Shown here: positions 18,555 to 27,071 of the stretch, one piece after another
Position numbering within the stretch: position 1 is the first letter of the stretch
How the letters are laid out: every line of letters begins with the position of its first letter
Assembly (NCBI GenBank): GCA_963801505.1
Contig: CAWDEY010000024.1
Coordinates: 1 to 64,000 of the forward strand
DNA length: 64,000 nucleotides
DNA from: JAOUFP01 sp963801505
Lineage (GTDB): Bacteria; Nitrospirota; Thermodesulfovibrionia; Thermodesulfovibrionales; UBA6898
Reading direction: 5' to 3'
Translations under genes and position numbers: made by a program
The notes under the pieces: model-generated
Databases searched by the model: none
The model's input: only the letters and a program-made list of their open reading frames with translations
Told to the model about the DNA's origin: nothing

Positions 18555-21500
18555 CCTGTTCGCCGGAATAAATCTCAACCCTGTCGCCGCCCTTAAGTAT
18601 GGCTGATGCCAGGGCCTTTTCCGTACACAATATAAGCTCTTCTGCAGACTGGCCGTCAAGATACACAATTCCTAGACTTGCCGTTATTTTGCCTCTGGGC
18701 TGAGATTCCTCATGCAGGAAAGGATAATTTTTTATGATCGCATTAAACCTGTTGCTTAAGGAAAGCCCTGCGGAAAGGACCGTATTGGGGAGGATGACTG
18801 CAAAGGCATCGCCTCCGTAACGAACTACAACATCAGCGCCGCGGATATTTTTCCTCAGGAGCTCCGAGACCTTTTTTAGCACCATGTTGCCATAGTCTTC
18901 CCCGTTGGCCTCAACATACTTTCCAAAGAAATCAATGTCGAGCAAAACGAGGTTTAGAGGCAGTTTGTATCTGGTAGCCCTATTGACTTCCATCGCGAGT
19001 CTTATCTGAAAATACCTGTGACTGAAAACCCCTGTAAGATCATCGATAAGGCCCGCGCGTTTTGCATAAAGCACCTCGAGTTCCTCTATATGGTTTATAA
19101 GTTCCTTTGCGTCAAAGGCATGCCTTCTCACTATGCGTTCTATATTACCCATCAGCGTCATCCTGTCGTCTACAGAAATATCACGCTCTGTCAAAATAAA
19201 GATGGGTATATTTTTTGTGTAAGGGTTTTCCTTCAGTTCTTTGATTACATCAAAACTGACCATGTCGGGGAGTACAAAATCCATGAGGATAATGCTCGGA
19301 CGGAGCGCATGGGTAAGCTCTATCCCCCTTTTGCCTGTGGGAGCAGTATGGATAAAAAACCCCTGAGGCTCGAGAATCTCTTTCAAATACTCCACAACAC
19401 TCTCTTCAGATTCTATCACGAGGATAGAGGTCGGACTTGTGATTTTCCCTTTAGCGAGATTCAACTCATCGAGTTTGTGGAGAAGGGCTCTCTTGTCCAG
19501 AGGCTTCATGAGATAGTCAGCTGCACCCAGCGCAAAGGCGAGCTCTTTATTGTCTACAATGGAATGTATTATCACAGGTATCTCAGACGTAGAGGATTCA
19601 CTCTTGAGGGCCTGGAGCACTTCCCACCCATCCTGTTTAGGGAGCATTACATCAAGGGTAATAGCAAAGGGTTTCATGCTTTTGGCCTTCTGGATGGCCT
19701 CCTCACCGTTATAGGCATGAGCGACCTTGTAGCCTGCCTGCGTAAGATGAAGGGTAAGGAGTTCAGCAGTAGAGGGATCGTCCTCCACTACCAGTATCAG
19801 GGGCGCCTCTTCTTTCATCCATGGGAAATTAAGACTGATCGCCTGCGGCTCTTCGGGCAATACCGGCTCTACGGGAGATGTTACCGGTATAGTAAAAGTA
19901 AACGTGCTTCCCTCCCCGAGATTGCTTTCTACCGAGATTTTACCCCCATGCAGCTCAACAAGCTTCCTGCTCAGGGCAAGGCCAAGGCCAGCGCCGCCCC
20001 ACTCCCTTGAAAGCCTTGTATCAACCTGCTCAAATTCATCAAATATCCGGTCCTTATCCTCCGGCCCTATGCCTACGCCTGTATCATAAACAGAAAATCT
20101 AAGATAAGCGACTTTAGCATCAGATCCAGAGGGGTAATTATTGCCGGCATAGTCGACTTTGAGGCCCACCCTGCCGCCTTCAGGTGTGAATTTTATCGCG
20201 TTGGAAAGCAGATTATAAAGGACCTGTTTTATCTTGACCCTGTCGCCTGTTATGAGGTCAATCTCCTCTTCTTTCTGCACATCCATATTGATAAATTTGG
20301 TATCAGCAAATGGGCGCATTATATTCAGCACATCCTCAATCAATTCGTTGGCACTGAAGGTCTCATAAATCATCTCGTGTTTGCCGGCCTCAATCTTCGC
20401 AATATCAAGCACATTATTAATAAGTTCAAGCAGATGCTTTCCGGCTGAATAAATGTTTCTTATATACCGCTCCTGATTTTCAGTCAGAGGGCCAAATGTC
20501 TTCTCCATCAGAACATCCGAAAAACCGAGGATTGAATTCAGCGGGGTCCTCAGCTCATGGCTTGTATTTGCTATAAACCTGCCCTTGAGCTGATTCATCC
20601 TCTCCAGCTCTTTGTTGGACTTCGCGAGCTCTTCTGTCCTCTCCAAGACCTTTTTCTCGAGATTGCTGTTTAATTCTTCAAGCTCTTTTGTCTTTTTCTC
20701 CAGCGCGTTTTTAAGGTCAATTTCTTTTTCCAGACTGTGCAGCACATATATCATCCCTAAAAAATTATTTTCCCTGTCATTCAGCCTGGCTGCATTTAGC
20801 TTTACTTCAAGCTCTCTGTGCTTTGCATCAACAACAGTGACTTCAAGACCTTTCAGAGATGACTTCTTTTCAAGCATCTTTTTTACAGCACCTGCGGGAT
20901 CACCGTTTTTTATCAACGATGTTATCATCTGGCCTATAAGTTCACCCTGGGAGTATCCAAGCTGCAGGGTCGCGGCTTCATTACAGGTGACTATCAGCCC
21001 GTTGGGGTCTGTCATGAGCAGGATGTCGTTGCTTGACTCTACAAGACTCAGAAATTTAAGCCTGTATTCATCCAACCCCTTTATTAGGTTAAAACGGTCA
21101 AGAGTTAAGGCAATAATGCCTGTCACAAGGGCCAATGAAGCCTTTTGCCGCTCAGAAAACTGCCTAGTTTTGAAATCATCGATATACAGTATCCCTGCAA
21201 AATCGCCCCTCAGCAAAATAGGATACGCCAGAACAGACTTTATTTTTTCAGCCATCAAGTCCGGATTATTTGTGTAATTACATTTCACAACATCGGTTAT
21301 TTCAACAAACTCTTTTGTATGAAATACCTGCTCTGTAATTCCTCCCGACAATATCTCCCAGGAACTGTTTTCCAGAAATCTCCTGCTCAAGCCCCTGGAG
21401 GCAGCCAGCTTCATCTGTCTCCCCTCATAGACCGCGATGCTCCCCGCAGGGGCATCAACTATCTCGAGAGTCTTCGCAAGCACGATATCAAAAAATTCGC

Positions 21501-21906
21501 TCAATGTTGAGGAGGAGCAGAGTTGTGCAGCCAGACCATAAAGTATCCTCTGGTCTGCCATTGTCTTAATGACCTCTATCTTGGCCCTCTTTTGTTTTTC
21601 GATAATTTCCCAGAGAAACCTTGCGCCTGTCCCTTCAATCACCTCAACATTGTATTTAAAGAGCGACCTTATCTTATTGCTGATCTCAGTATCACCAGTG
21701 ACATTTACAACAACATCAGGGGTTGCTGAAGCAAAGGATTCTAAATCGGTAAAAACAGGTATCTCCCATTTTCTGGCAAGCACCACACCCGGAGCATCGA
21801 GTTTAGTTTCGTATACCCCTGCAAGACACGTATTAGGATCTCCCCGCAGCAGAGATATAAGAGCACTGCCACCAATGCCGCCGCCTGCTATGGCGAGTCT
21901 AAGCAA
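18529..21906 (-). CDS. Rossmann-GAF-PAS hybrid histidine kinase with two receivers and a degenerate GGDEF
   Basis: This very large signalling protein has about 1,125 residues. Domains in order are: an N-terminal NAD(P)-binding-like Rossmann fold (LAIAGGGIGGSALISLL, then DVVVNVTGDTEI; residues 1-110), GAF (about 130-285), PAS (about 290-400), a coiled coil, HisKA with SHELRTPLNSILGFSDVLME, HATPase (NLLSNAIKFTPEGG, DTGVGIG, GAGLGLALS), REC1 (ITLDVMLPKQDGW), REC2 (ILMDFVLPDMVSF) and a GGDEF-type domain (DDLTGVFSHRYFQ, RYGGDAFAV). GGDAF departs from GG(D/E)EF at the metal/catalytic Glu, so cyclase activity is doubtful. TTG 21906 is chosen as start because it begins right at the first beta strand after GGGGAAG; TTG 21921 is the alternative. 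It overlaps the HD-GYP gene end. Confidence 0.85.
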   Translation of the reverse strand: MLRLAIAGGGIGGSALISLLRGDPNTCLAGVYETKLDAPGVVLARKWEIPVFTDLESFASATPDVVVNVTGDTEISNKIRSLFKYNVEVIEGTGARFLWEIIEKQKRAKIEVIKTMADQRILYGLAAQLCSSSTLSEFFDIVLAKTLEIVDAPAGSIAVYEGRQMKLAASRGLSRRFLENSSWEILSGGITEQVFHTKEFVEITDVVKCNYTNNPDLMAEKIKSVLAYPILLRGDFAGILYIDDFKTRQFSERQKASLALVTGIIALTLDRFNLIKGLDEYRLKFLSLVESSNDILLMTDPNGLIVTCNEAATLQLGYSQGELIGQMITSLIKNGDPAGAVKKMLEKKSSLKGLEVTVVDAKHRELEVKLNAARLNDRENNFLGMIYVLHSLEKEIDLKNALEKKTKELEELNSNLEKKVLERTEELAKSNKELERMNQLKGRFIANTSHELRTPLNSILGFSDVLMEKTFGPLTENQERYIRNIYSAGKHLLELINNVLDIAKIEAGKHEMIYETFSANELIEDVLNIMRPFADTKFINMDVQKEEEIDLITGDRVKIKQVLYNLLSNAIKFTPEGGRVGLKVDYAGNNYPSGSDAKVAYLRFSVYDTGVGIGPEDKDRIFDEFEQVDTRLSREWGGAGLGLALSRKLVELHGGKISVESNLGEGSTFTFTIPVTSPVEPVLPEEPQAISLNFPWMKEEAPLILVVEDDPSTAELLTLHLTQAGYKVAHAYNGEEAIQKAKSMKPFAITLDVMLPKQDGWEVLQALKSESSTSEIPVIIHSIVDNKELAFALGAADYLMKPLDKRALLHKLDELNLAKGKITSPTSILVIESEESVVEYLKEILEPQGFFIHTAPTGKRGIELTHALRPSIILMDFVLPDMVSFDVIKELKENPYTKNIPIFILTERDISVDDRMTLMGNIERIVRRHAFDAKELINHIEELEVLYAKRAGLIDDLTGVFSHRYFQIRLAMEVNRATRYKLPLNLVLLDIDFFGKYVEANGEDYGNMVLKKVSELLRKNIRGADVVVRYGGDAFAVILPNTVLSAGLSLSNRFNAIIKNYPFLHEESQPRGKITASLGIVYLDGQSAEELILCTEKALASAILKGGDRVEIYSGEQDETANAIT

Positions 21907-22903
21907 ACACTTCCCCAGCAACAGCAGAGGAGGATATCATCTGCAGGAACAGTCCGGTCAGCTCCGGGTCCCATTGTCCGTCGTACTGTTCTTTTTTCAT
22001 AACTGACAAGACATAGTCCGTCGTCCTCTTGTCTCGGTATGGCCGGATTGAGGCCATTGCATCATATGAGTCAAGAATAGCAAGAATCCTGGCCGTTAAA
22101 GGGATATCTTCACCCCTGAGCATGTCAGGATATCCATTGCCGTCCCAACGCTCGTGGTGTGACCTTATGGCAGGCAGAACACTACGCATAGACAACAGAG
22201 GCCGGCAGATACTTTCTCCTATCAAAGGGTGTTTCCTGATGATTTTCATCTCCTCTTCTGTCAAACCGGCTGGTTTCCTCAAAATCTTCTCGCTGAACCC
22301 TATCTTTCCTATATCATGCAATATGCCTGCTTTTTTTAAGATCTGAAGCTCTTTTTCAGAAAATCCAAGGAATGAGCCAAATTCTTTTGCAAGGTCCCCG
22401 ACCCGTGTGGAATGCCCTTTTGTATAATAATCATTGGCTTCCATAGCGACGATAAGGCTGAAGATTATATTTTCGGAATGATCAAGCTCCTCATGCAGTT
22501 CTTTTAATTTCAAAAGGGATTTCACCTTTGTAAGCAATTCCGCAACATCAAAAGGCTTGCTTATAAAATCATCAGCCCCGCATTCTATTCCTGTTATCCT
22601 GTTTTTTTTATCGTTCAGGGCGGTCAGAAGAATGACAGGGAAAAAAAATTTATCTGTCATACTCTTCAGCTTTTTGCAGAGTTCAAATCCGTTTATCTCT
22701 GGCATCATAACATCCACAATTGCAATGTCTATAGAATTGCTATTGAAGATATCGATTGCAGGATTAGCGCCCCATGCCATATGAACAGTATAACCTGCTC
22801 TCAGAAAAACAGCCTCCATCAATTCCAGATTGGCTGATACATCATCAACCACCAGAACCGACGGTCTACTCTCGTCTTTCATAAGACTAAAAGGAAGACT
22901 CAT
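21899..22903 (-). CDS. Response regulator with HD-GYP c-di-GMP phosphodiesterase domain
   Basis: This protein of about 334 residues has an N-terminal receiver (VLVVDDVSANLELMEAVF, phospho-Asp in IAIVDVMMPEINGFEL, Lys in FISKPFDVAELL) and a C-terminal HD-GYP domain. The HD motif is GILHDIGKIGF, followed by RKHPLIGESI and the GYP motif HHERWDGNGYP, so metal and substrate residues are intact. It should hydrolyse c-di-GMP when its receiver is phosphorylated. It overlaps the large hybrid kinase gene by a few bases and precedes it in the operon, so that kinase is the likely partner. Confidence 0.93.
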   Translation of the reverse strand: MSLPFSLMKDESRPSVLVVDDVSANLELMEAVFLRAGYTVHMAWGANPAIDIFNSNSIDIAIVDVMMPEINGFELCKKLKSMTDKFFFPVILLTALNDKKNRITGIECGADDFISKPFDVAELLTKVKSLLKLKELHEELDHSENIIFSLIVAMEANDYYTKGHSTRVGDLAKEFGSFLGFSEKELQILKKAGILHDIGKIGFSEKILRKPAGLTEEEMKIIRKHPLIGESICRPLLSMRSVLPAIRSHHERWDGNGYPDMLRGEDIPLTARILAILDSYDAMASIRPYRDKRTTDYVLSVMKKEQYDGQWDPELTGLFLQMISSSAVAGEVFA

Positions 22904-23032
22904 GAAAAGATTAAACCACTAGCAAAATAAAAAGTCAAGTTTTTTCTTTATAAATGGGCTGTTATAATTAATACCTAATCCGATACTTAAAGACCTTATA
23001 AGTGTCTGCTATTGCGGCGCAAGGAAATTCCT

Positions 23033-23905
23033 TTATCTCACCTGATAGCCGTAAATGGTGTATACAAAATGGCCCAGAATTGTATAAGAATCCATACCCC
23101 ATTTCTCCGGAATCGGCCAGTATGGCTCACCGTCCTTCAGCGCCTTGATAGCAGCCTTATCGAGCATTGGGTAGCCTGATGTGCGCTCAAGCTCTACTGC
23201 CCCGAGCTTCCCGTCCTTCTTTATGGTAAAACGTATCTTCAGGTCTCCGTAGAGACCCCGTGCCTGTGCCTCGGGTGGATAAACCCATATGCTCTCTATC
23301 TTTTCCTTCAGCTTCCTCATATAACCAGCATACCTGTAGTCAGAAGTATCAAAGGTGATCGAATCATCCTTTTTCTTTTGTGCGCCGGACTCTTCCTTTC
23401 TGGCAATGTCTCCAATCACGCCTTGGTCAAAAAGATTTGTCTTGTCAAGATATCCAGGCTTATCGTTCAATGTACCATCTTTAGGAACACCTGACCTACG
23501 CGGGCTTTTGTCACTCTCTGTTGGTCCCGGACGTGTTTTTGCGTCAAGCCCTTTTCCTTGTTTTTCCGACTTGCCGGGACCAGGAAGCACACCTTCAGGC
23601 AACTGTTTCCCGGTTTCTTTTCCCATGCCCGGGACAACAGGTTTTTCCGGAGAAGGCACATATCGCTTTGAAACAGGAGGCCTCGGGGCCCAGCGTGATG
23701 GCACATTTTTTTTCATTACCGGCGGTGGAGGCAATGATGGTCTTAATGATGGTTTTATAAAGGGTTTTGATATTTCCTCAGGAGAAATAAGCCTGGCAAT
23801 AAATTCCTCAGGTTTCTTCTTTGCCTCCTCAGGAACAAAATACATGCAGATAACAATGCCGATGTGGATTATAATGGAAAAAACTATAAACTTCTTTATA
23901 CTCAA
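23033..23905 (-). CDS. TonB-like energy-transducing protein
   Basis: This 290-residue protein has a single N-terminal membrane helix (residues about 5-23). A long Pro/Lys-rich linker follows (PSLPPPPVMKKNVPS, many Lys-Pro and Gly-Lys stretches). The C-terminal TonB domain runs from about residue 200: WVYPPEAQARGLYGDLKIRF, LERTSGYPMLDKAAIKALKD. In the family it couples the proton motive force, through ExbB/ExbD, to outer-membrane receptors. No exbBD or receptor genes are in the window. The C-terminal domain is conventional; the linker is poorly conserved as expected. Confidence 0.85.
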   Translation of the reverse strand: MSIKKFIVFSIIIHIGIVICMYFVPEEAKKKPEEFIARLISPEEISKPFIKPSLRPSLPPPPVMKKNVPSRWAPRPPVSKRYVPSPEKPVVPGMGKETGKQLPEGVLPGPGKSEKQGKGLDAKTRPGPTESDKSPRRSGVPKDGTLNDKPGYLDKTNLFDQGVIGDIARKEESGAQKKKDDSITFDTSDYRYAGYMRKLKEKIESIWVYPPEAQARGLYGDLKIRFTIKKDGKLGAVELERTSGYPMLDKAAIKALKDGEPYWPIPEKWGMDSYTILGHFVYTIYGYQVR

Positions 23906-23931
23906 ATATTACAGTTCCTTAAATGAGATTC

Positions 23932-23980
23932 AGGCGCTGTCAGGACAGGGCAACCCGGCCTTTTGATTCATTCAGCGCCT
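23932..23980. repeat. Inverted repeat AGGCGCTG/CAGCGCCT ahead of the tonB-like gene
   Basis: The 8-base arms at 23932-23939 and 23973-23980 are perfectly complementary across a 33-base loop. The repeat lies in the gene-free stretch between the JAMM gene and the tonB-like start. No T-run follows on either side, so a terminator is not indicated. Its role is unknown. Confidence 0.3.
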
Positions 23981-24170
23981 TTAGTTATTATACTATTCCG
24001 ATACTCTTTCTCGCTTCTTTTAAGCTTCCACAAAACAGCGGATCTTTCCATGTATTTGCATTTCTTTGCGAATGCCCTTGGAAGCGCCTGCTGTTGGTTG
24101 CGGCTTTGCCCGAACAACTGCAGTTTTTAGGGTTATGGAGACTCTTGTGGAACGTGTTGGCCGGGGAAAA

Positions 24171-24677
24171 TCAGAAACCCGGGGGAAAGGGGCAGTGTAT
24201 TTTTGCTTTTCTGACAGAAGAGCTGCCATTGATAAAATAAGCGGATATTTTAAAGAAAAAATTGTCCACTGACCCTGAGATCGTATTGTCCCTGTTTTCA
24301 GCCCAGGGCCTTGTCTTTATGTTGTTATTTATCGCTACGATCACGTATACATCGCCTGTAATCATCCCGTTAATGTCCTCCTGACTCGGATTCGGAAGGC
24401 CCTTATTAACCCCAAACTGTGTATGGGAATGGAAATCTCCGATTATCTGCAGACGGCCCAGCCTGGCAAGTATGGGCTCTATCTGTTTATGGCTTCTGTC
24501 AGGTGATTTTACGCCTTTAGGCTTCCTGCTGGCTGTCTGTAAACTGAAGGCATGTTCTATAATGAACCTGTCTTCCAGCTTATAGCCCAGCAGAAAGCCG
24601 AGGCATTCACTTTTGTAAACTTCAGCAGAACTTAACAGTAGATCAATAAAAGCATTCTCTGACAAGTAAACTCTCAT
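24171..24677 (-). CDS. JAB/MPN-type (JAMM) metalloprotease-like protein
   Basis: This 168-residue protein fits the JAMM fold. Glu lies in SECLGFLLGYKLEDRF (residue about 23). The zinc ligands follow in IIGDFHSHTQFGVNKGLPNP and then SQED. The HxH...SxxD pattern is retained, but the loop between the second His and the Asp is 15 residues rather than about 10. Bacterial JAMM proteins act as deubiquitinase-like or sulfur-carrier-processing peptidases. No ubiquitin-like or ThiS/MoaD gene is next to it. Its ATG coincides with the end of a dispersed repeat, whose GGAGGGGG serves as the ribosome site. It is probably in the birA-coaX-galT-uspA operon. Confidence 0.7.
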   Translation of the reverse strand: MRVYLSENAFIDLLLSSAEVYKSECLGFLLGYKLEDRFIIEHAFSLQTASRKPKGVKSPDRSHKQIEPILARLGRLQIIGDFHSHTQFGVNKGLPNPSQEDINGMITGDVYVIVAINNNIKTRPWAENRDNTISGSVDNFFFKISAYFINGSSSVRKAKIHCPFPPGF

Positions 24678-24797
24678 TGAAGACCCCCTCCGGCAAGCCA
24701 GCAGGTAACCTCAATGCAAGGAATATTTTTTTCATTATATTCGCCCGCCAAGCCCGTGGCAAGACCACGGGGAATATCGCTCGCTATCCATTTATGC
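24675..24797 (-). repeat. Double-hairpin dispersed repeat, copy A
   Basis: Read on the minus strand it starts ATAAATGGATAGCGAGCG. It contains hairpin CCGTGG-TCTTG-CCACGG flanked by GATATTC/GAATATA, then a second hairpin framed by ATTGA and TCAAT with core CTGGC/GCCGG. Copies B (50947-51066) and C (58170-58282) share the layout and most bases. The left end holds the uspA stop codon and the right end supplies both the Shine-Dalgarno and the A-T of the JAMM gene ATG. Confidence 0.8.
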
Positions 24798-25241
24798 ATG
24801 CTTTGGCAAACGCACAGTCAGCACGGGACACGGCGCATGACGCACAACCTGTTCCGCGGTGCTGCCAAAGAGCATCCTGTCGAGTCCTGTTCTTCCGTGT
24901 GTCCCAATGACAATAAGGTCGATTTTGTTCTCTTCAGCAAAACGGGATATCTCCTCATAAGGGGTCCCCTTCAAAACAACATGCTCCACATCCTTGCATG
25001 CCTTCATCTCCTCGATAAAACATTTTTCAAGTTCCGCCTTTGCGTTTTGTTCCATCTCCTTGTACAGTTCGTCCAGCGAAACATGCGGCACATACGAGCC
25101 TGATGTTTTGGCGATATCATAAACAACATGCACCAGATACAGCTTCGCGCCATACTTCTTTGCAAAATCGACTGCGTAAGGCAATGAACTGGCAGAGCCT
25201 TCTGAAAAGTCAGCTGCAAAAAGAATTTTTTTGATCTCCAT
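24792..25241 (-). CDS. Universal stress protein, UspA family
   Basis: This protein of about 149 residues has the Usp alpha/beta fold: KKILFAADFSEGSASSLPYA at the N-terminus and the ATP-binding signature GTHGRTGLDRMLFGSTAEQV (G-2x-G-9x-G-S) near the C-terminus. It is therefore of the nucleotide-binding type. The start is ATG 25241 (MEIKK), one base after the galT-like stop and preceded by GGGAGG inside that gene; the longer frame to 25316 overlaps galT and is rejected. The role is stress tolerance, with no specific target visible. Confidence 0.9.
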   Translation of the reverse strand: MEIKKILFAADFSEGSASSLPYAVDFAKKYGAKLYLVHVVYDIAKTSGSYVPHVSLDELYKEMEQNAKAELEKCFIEEMKACKDVEHVVLKGTPYEEISRFAEENKIDLIVIGTHGRTGLDRMLFGSTAEQVVRHAPCPVLTVRLPKHA

Positions 25242-25242
25242 T

Positions 25243-26262
25243 TTAGACCTCCCTAAGATATTTTGCTGCATTTTCAGGGGACGTAGGCAATATATAAAAA
25301 CCAGACCCCCATTCAAAACCGCTTGTTCTTAAAAGCCGCGGCATTATCTCCAGATGCCAGTGGAAGTCCTCACCCAGGGTATGCCAATGGTTCTTCCTGG
25401 GTATCCTGTTGGGGGCTGAATGGATAAAATAATTAAACGGCACCCCGTCAAAGATGGCCCGCAGCTTCTTTAGTACAGAAGAAAGGATAAGGGCCATATC
25501 CGCAACTTCATCCGCCCTGATGTCCTGGAAGGCACAGTTATGTCTCTTGGGCATTATCCAGGACTCAAATGGGAATTTCGAGGCATACGGGCAAAAGGCA
25601 ATGAAGTTCTTTGTTTCGATAATGACCCTGCTGCCAAACCTCAGTTCCTCTTTCATAAGATCACAAAAAATACATCTTTCCTTGTAAGAGAAATACTGTT
25701 TGGCGTTATCAAGTTCTTCCTTCACCCTTTTGGGAATAACAGGAGTAGAGACCAGCTGTGATACAGGATGAGAATTGTCCGCTCCTGCAAGGCTGCCGGA
25801 ATCCTTATATATGAGCGTGTATCTTAAGCGGGGGTCTTTCTCCAGGTCTGCCATCCGGTCTCTGTATGTGCTAAGTACTCTTGCCATTTGCTCAATGCCT
25901 ATATCTTCCGGCCTGATAGAATGATGGGGCGATTCTATTATTATTTCGTTTGCACCTATACTGTTCATCTTGTCATACATCCCTTCGCCTTTCCTTCCCA
26001 TTTCACCTTCCACGCGGAAGAGCGGCGAGACGTTGGGGACCACCCTGGTCCACCATTTGCCCGAAGGACCCTCAGGGTCCGGGACCGACATTATTTCCGG
26101 GGGAAGCTCCTTCTCCCTGCCGGGACAGAAAATACAGTCTTTTTCACTGTTAACCTCAGGAAACAAATCGTATTCGGAAGGGGCCTTGGACTGGTTAAGT
26201 ACCGCCACCCATCTGCCCAAAAGAGGGTCTTTTCTCAGTTCATGCAGTTCTGTTTTTTCCAT
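25243..26262 (-). CDS. GalT-family nucleotidyltransferase with altered nucleophile motif
   Basis: This 339-residue protein is related throughout to galactose-1-phosphate uridylyltransferase (HIT superfamily). It has an N-terminal DPLLGRWVAVL, CIFCPGREKELPPEI with a zinc-type CxxC, VVPNVSPLF, NEIIIESPHH, a second CIFCDL, and the C-terminal FHWHLEIMPR. The usual active-site HPHxQ is here SHPVSQL. The second His, the covalent nucleophile in the family, is Val, encoded by GTA, so a one-base error does not explain it. True uridylyl transfer by the normal ping-pong route is thus doubtful. It overlaps coaX by 23 bases and abuts uspA, so it is in that operon. Confidence 0.8.
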   Translation of the reverse strand: MEKTELHELRKDPLLGRWVAVLNQSKAPSEYDLFPEVNSEKDCIFCPGREKELPPEIMSVPDPEGPSGKWWTRVVPNVSPLFRVEGEMGRKGEGMYDKMNSIGANEIIIESPHHSIRPEDIGIEQMARVLSTYRDRMADLEKDPRLRYTLIYKDSGSLAGADNSHPVSQLVSTPVIPKRVKEELDNAKQYFSYKERCIFCDLMKEELRFGSRVIIETKNFIAFCPYASKFPFESWIMPKRHNCAFQDIRADEVADMALILSSVLKKLRAIFDGVPFNYFIHSAPNRIPRKNHWHTLGEDFHWHLEIMPRLLRTSGFEWGSGFYILPTSPENAAKYLREV

Positions 26263-27013
26263 ATATTTCCCTTAAACCTTCATGTGTCAAAAAAACATTT
26301 ACGTCATGGGGCCTTCTTATTAAACCATCGACAAGATGGGCATAACCGCCTGTTATTACAACTCTGAACATATAACCAGCCTCTTTTTCAATATCATCCA
26401 GTATCCTTTCAACAGCCCCTGCTGTCCCTATCAACAGGCCTGATCGAATACATCCCGCGGTATCTGCTCCAAGGGCAGACGCTGGGTGTTCTAACAGGAC
26501 CTTTGTGAGCTTTGAAGTCCTTTGATCCAGCACATCGTTCATCAATCCGATCCCCGGCATAATTGAGCCCCCGATGAAATCAGCATTTTTACCTACAATT
26601 GTTATGGTTGTTGCTGTCCCGAAATCGATTACTGCAACAGGCTCCCGGTAAATAGCATATGCCCCCGCTCCTGCAGCGAGTCTGTCTGTCCCCAGTTCCT
26701 CAGGGGCCTTGACCTTCAGGTTCAGCCCTGTGTCCATCTGATGGCTCAGGACCAGGATATCGTTATCTTTGTTTCCTGAGAGCTTTGCAACAGCGTCCCT
26801 CAAAGTAGTGGTATGGCTTGTGACCACCGATGATATTATACAGCTAAAAAAAGTTTTTTCTATATGATTTTCTTTGAAGAAATCAAGCATTAGCCTGCTG
26901 TATTCATCGGCAGACCGCAGGGGATGGGTTGTTATTTTCTGGACCAGAAGACCTGGCTCCAGGAAATAACCTATATTTATCGATGAGTTACCAATATCAA
27001 TCGTAATCAGCAT
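26240..27013 (-). CDS. coaX: Type III pantothenate kinase
   Basis: This 257-residue enzyme phosphorylates pantothenate, the first step of coenzyme A synthesis. It belongs to the ASKHA fold. The phosphate-1 motif MLITIDIGNSSINIGYF, the ELGTDRLAAGAGAYAIY motif, the phosphate-2 motif AVIDFGTATTITIV and the IGGSIMPGI segment are all seen. VVITGGYAHLV marks the C-terminal half. Length is normal. It lies between birA and the galT-like gene, an arrangement (birA-coaX) common in many bacteria. Confidence 0.95.
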   Translation of the reverse strand: MLITIDIGNSSINIGYFLEPGLLVQKITTHPLRSADEYSRLMLDFFKENHIEKTFFSCIISSVVTSHTTTLRDAVAKLSGNKDNDILVLSHQMDTGLNLKVKAPEELGTDRLAAGAGAYAIYREPVAVIDFGTATTITIVGKNADFIGGSIMPGIGLMNDVLDQRTSKLTKVLLEHPASALGADTAGCIRSGLLIGTAGAVERILDDIEKEAGYMFRVVITGGYAHLVDGLIRRPHDVNVFLTHEGLREIYGKNRTA

Positions 27014-27071
27014 TTTCAGCCCTGAAAAGTGTTCCTGATTGTTGTTATAGTGAATTGTTTATATATGAGAG

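Noticed and set aside
19018..20010. A 330-codon open frame antisense to the hybrid kinase
   Set aside because: The minus strand here encodes clear receiver and ATPase motifs; the plus-strand reading is a codon-bias shadow.
24020..24272. Overlapping short open frames on both strands between the tonB-like and JAMM genes
   Set aside because: No family resemblance, no ribosome sites, and they overlap the 3' end of the JAMM gene.
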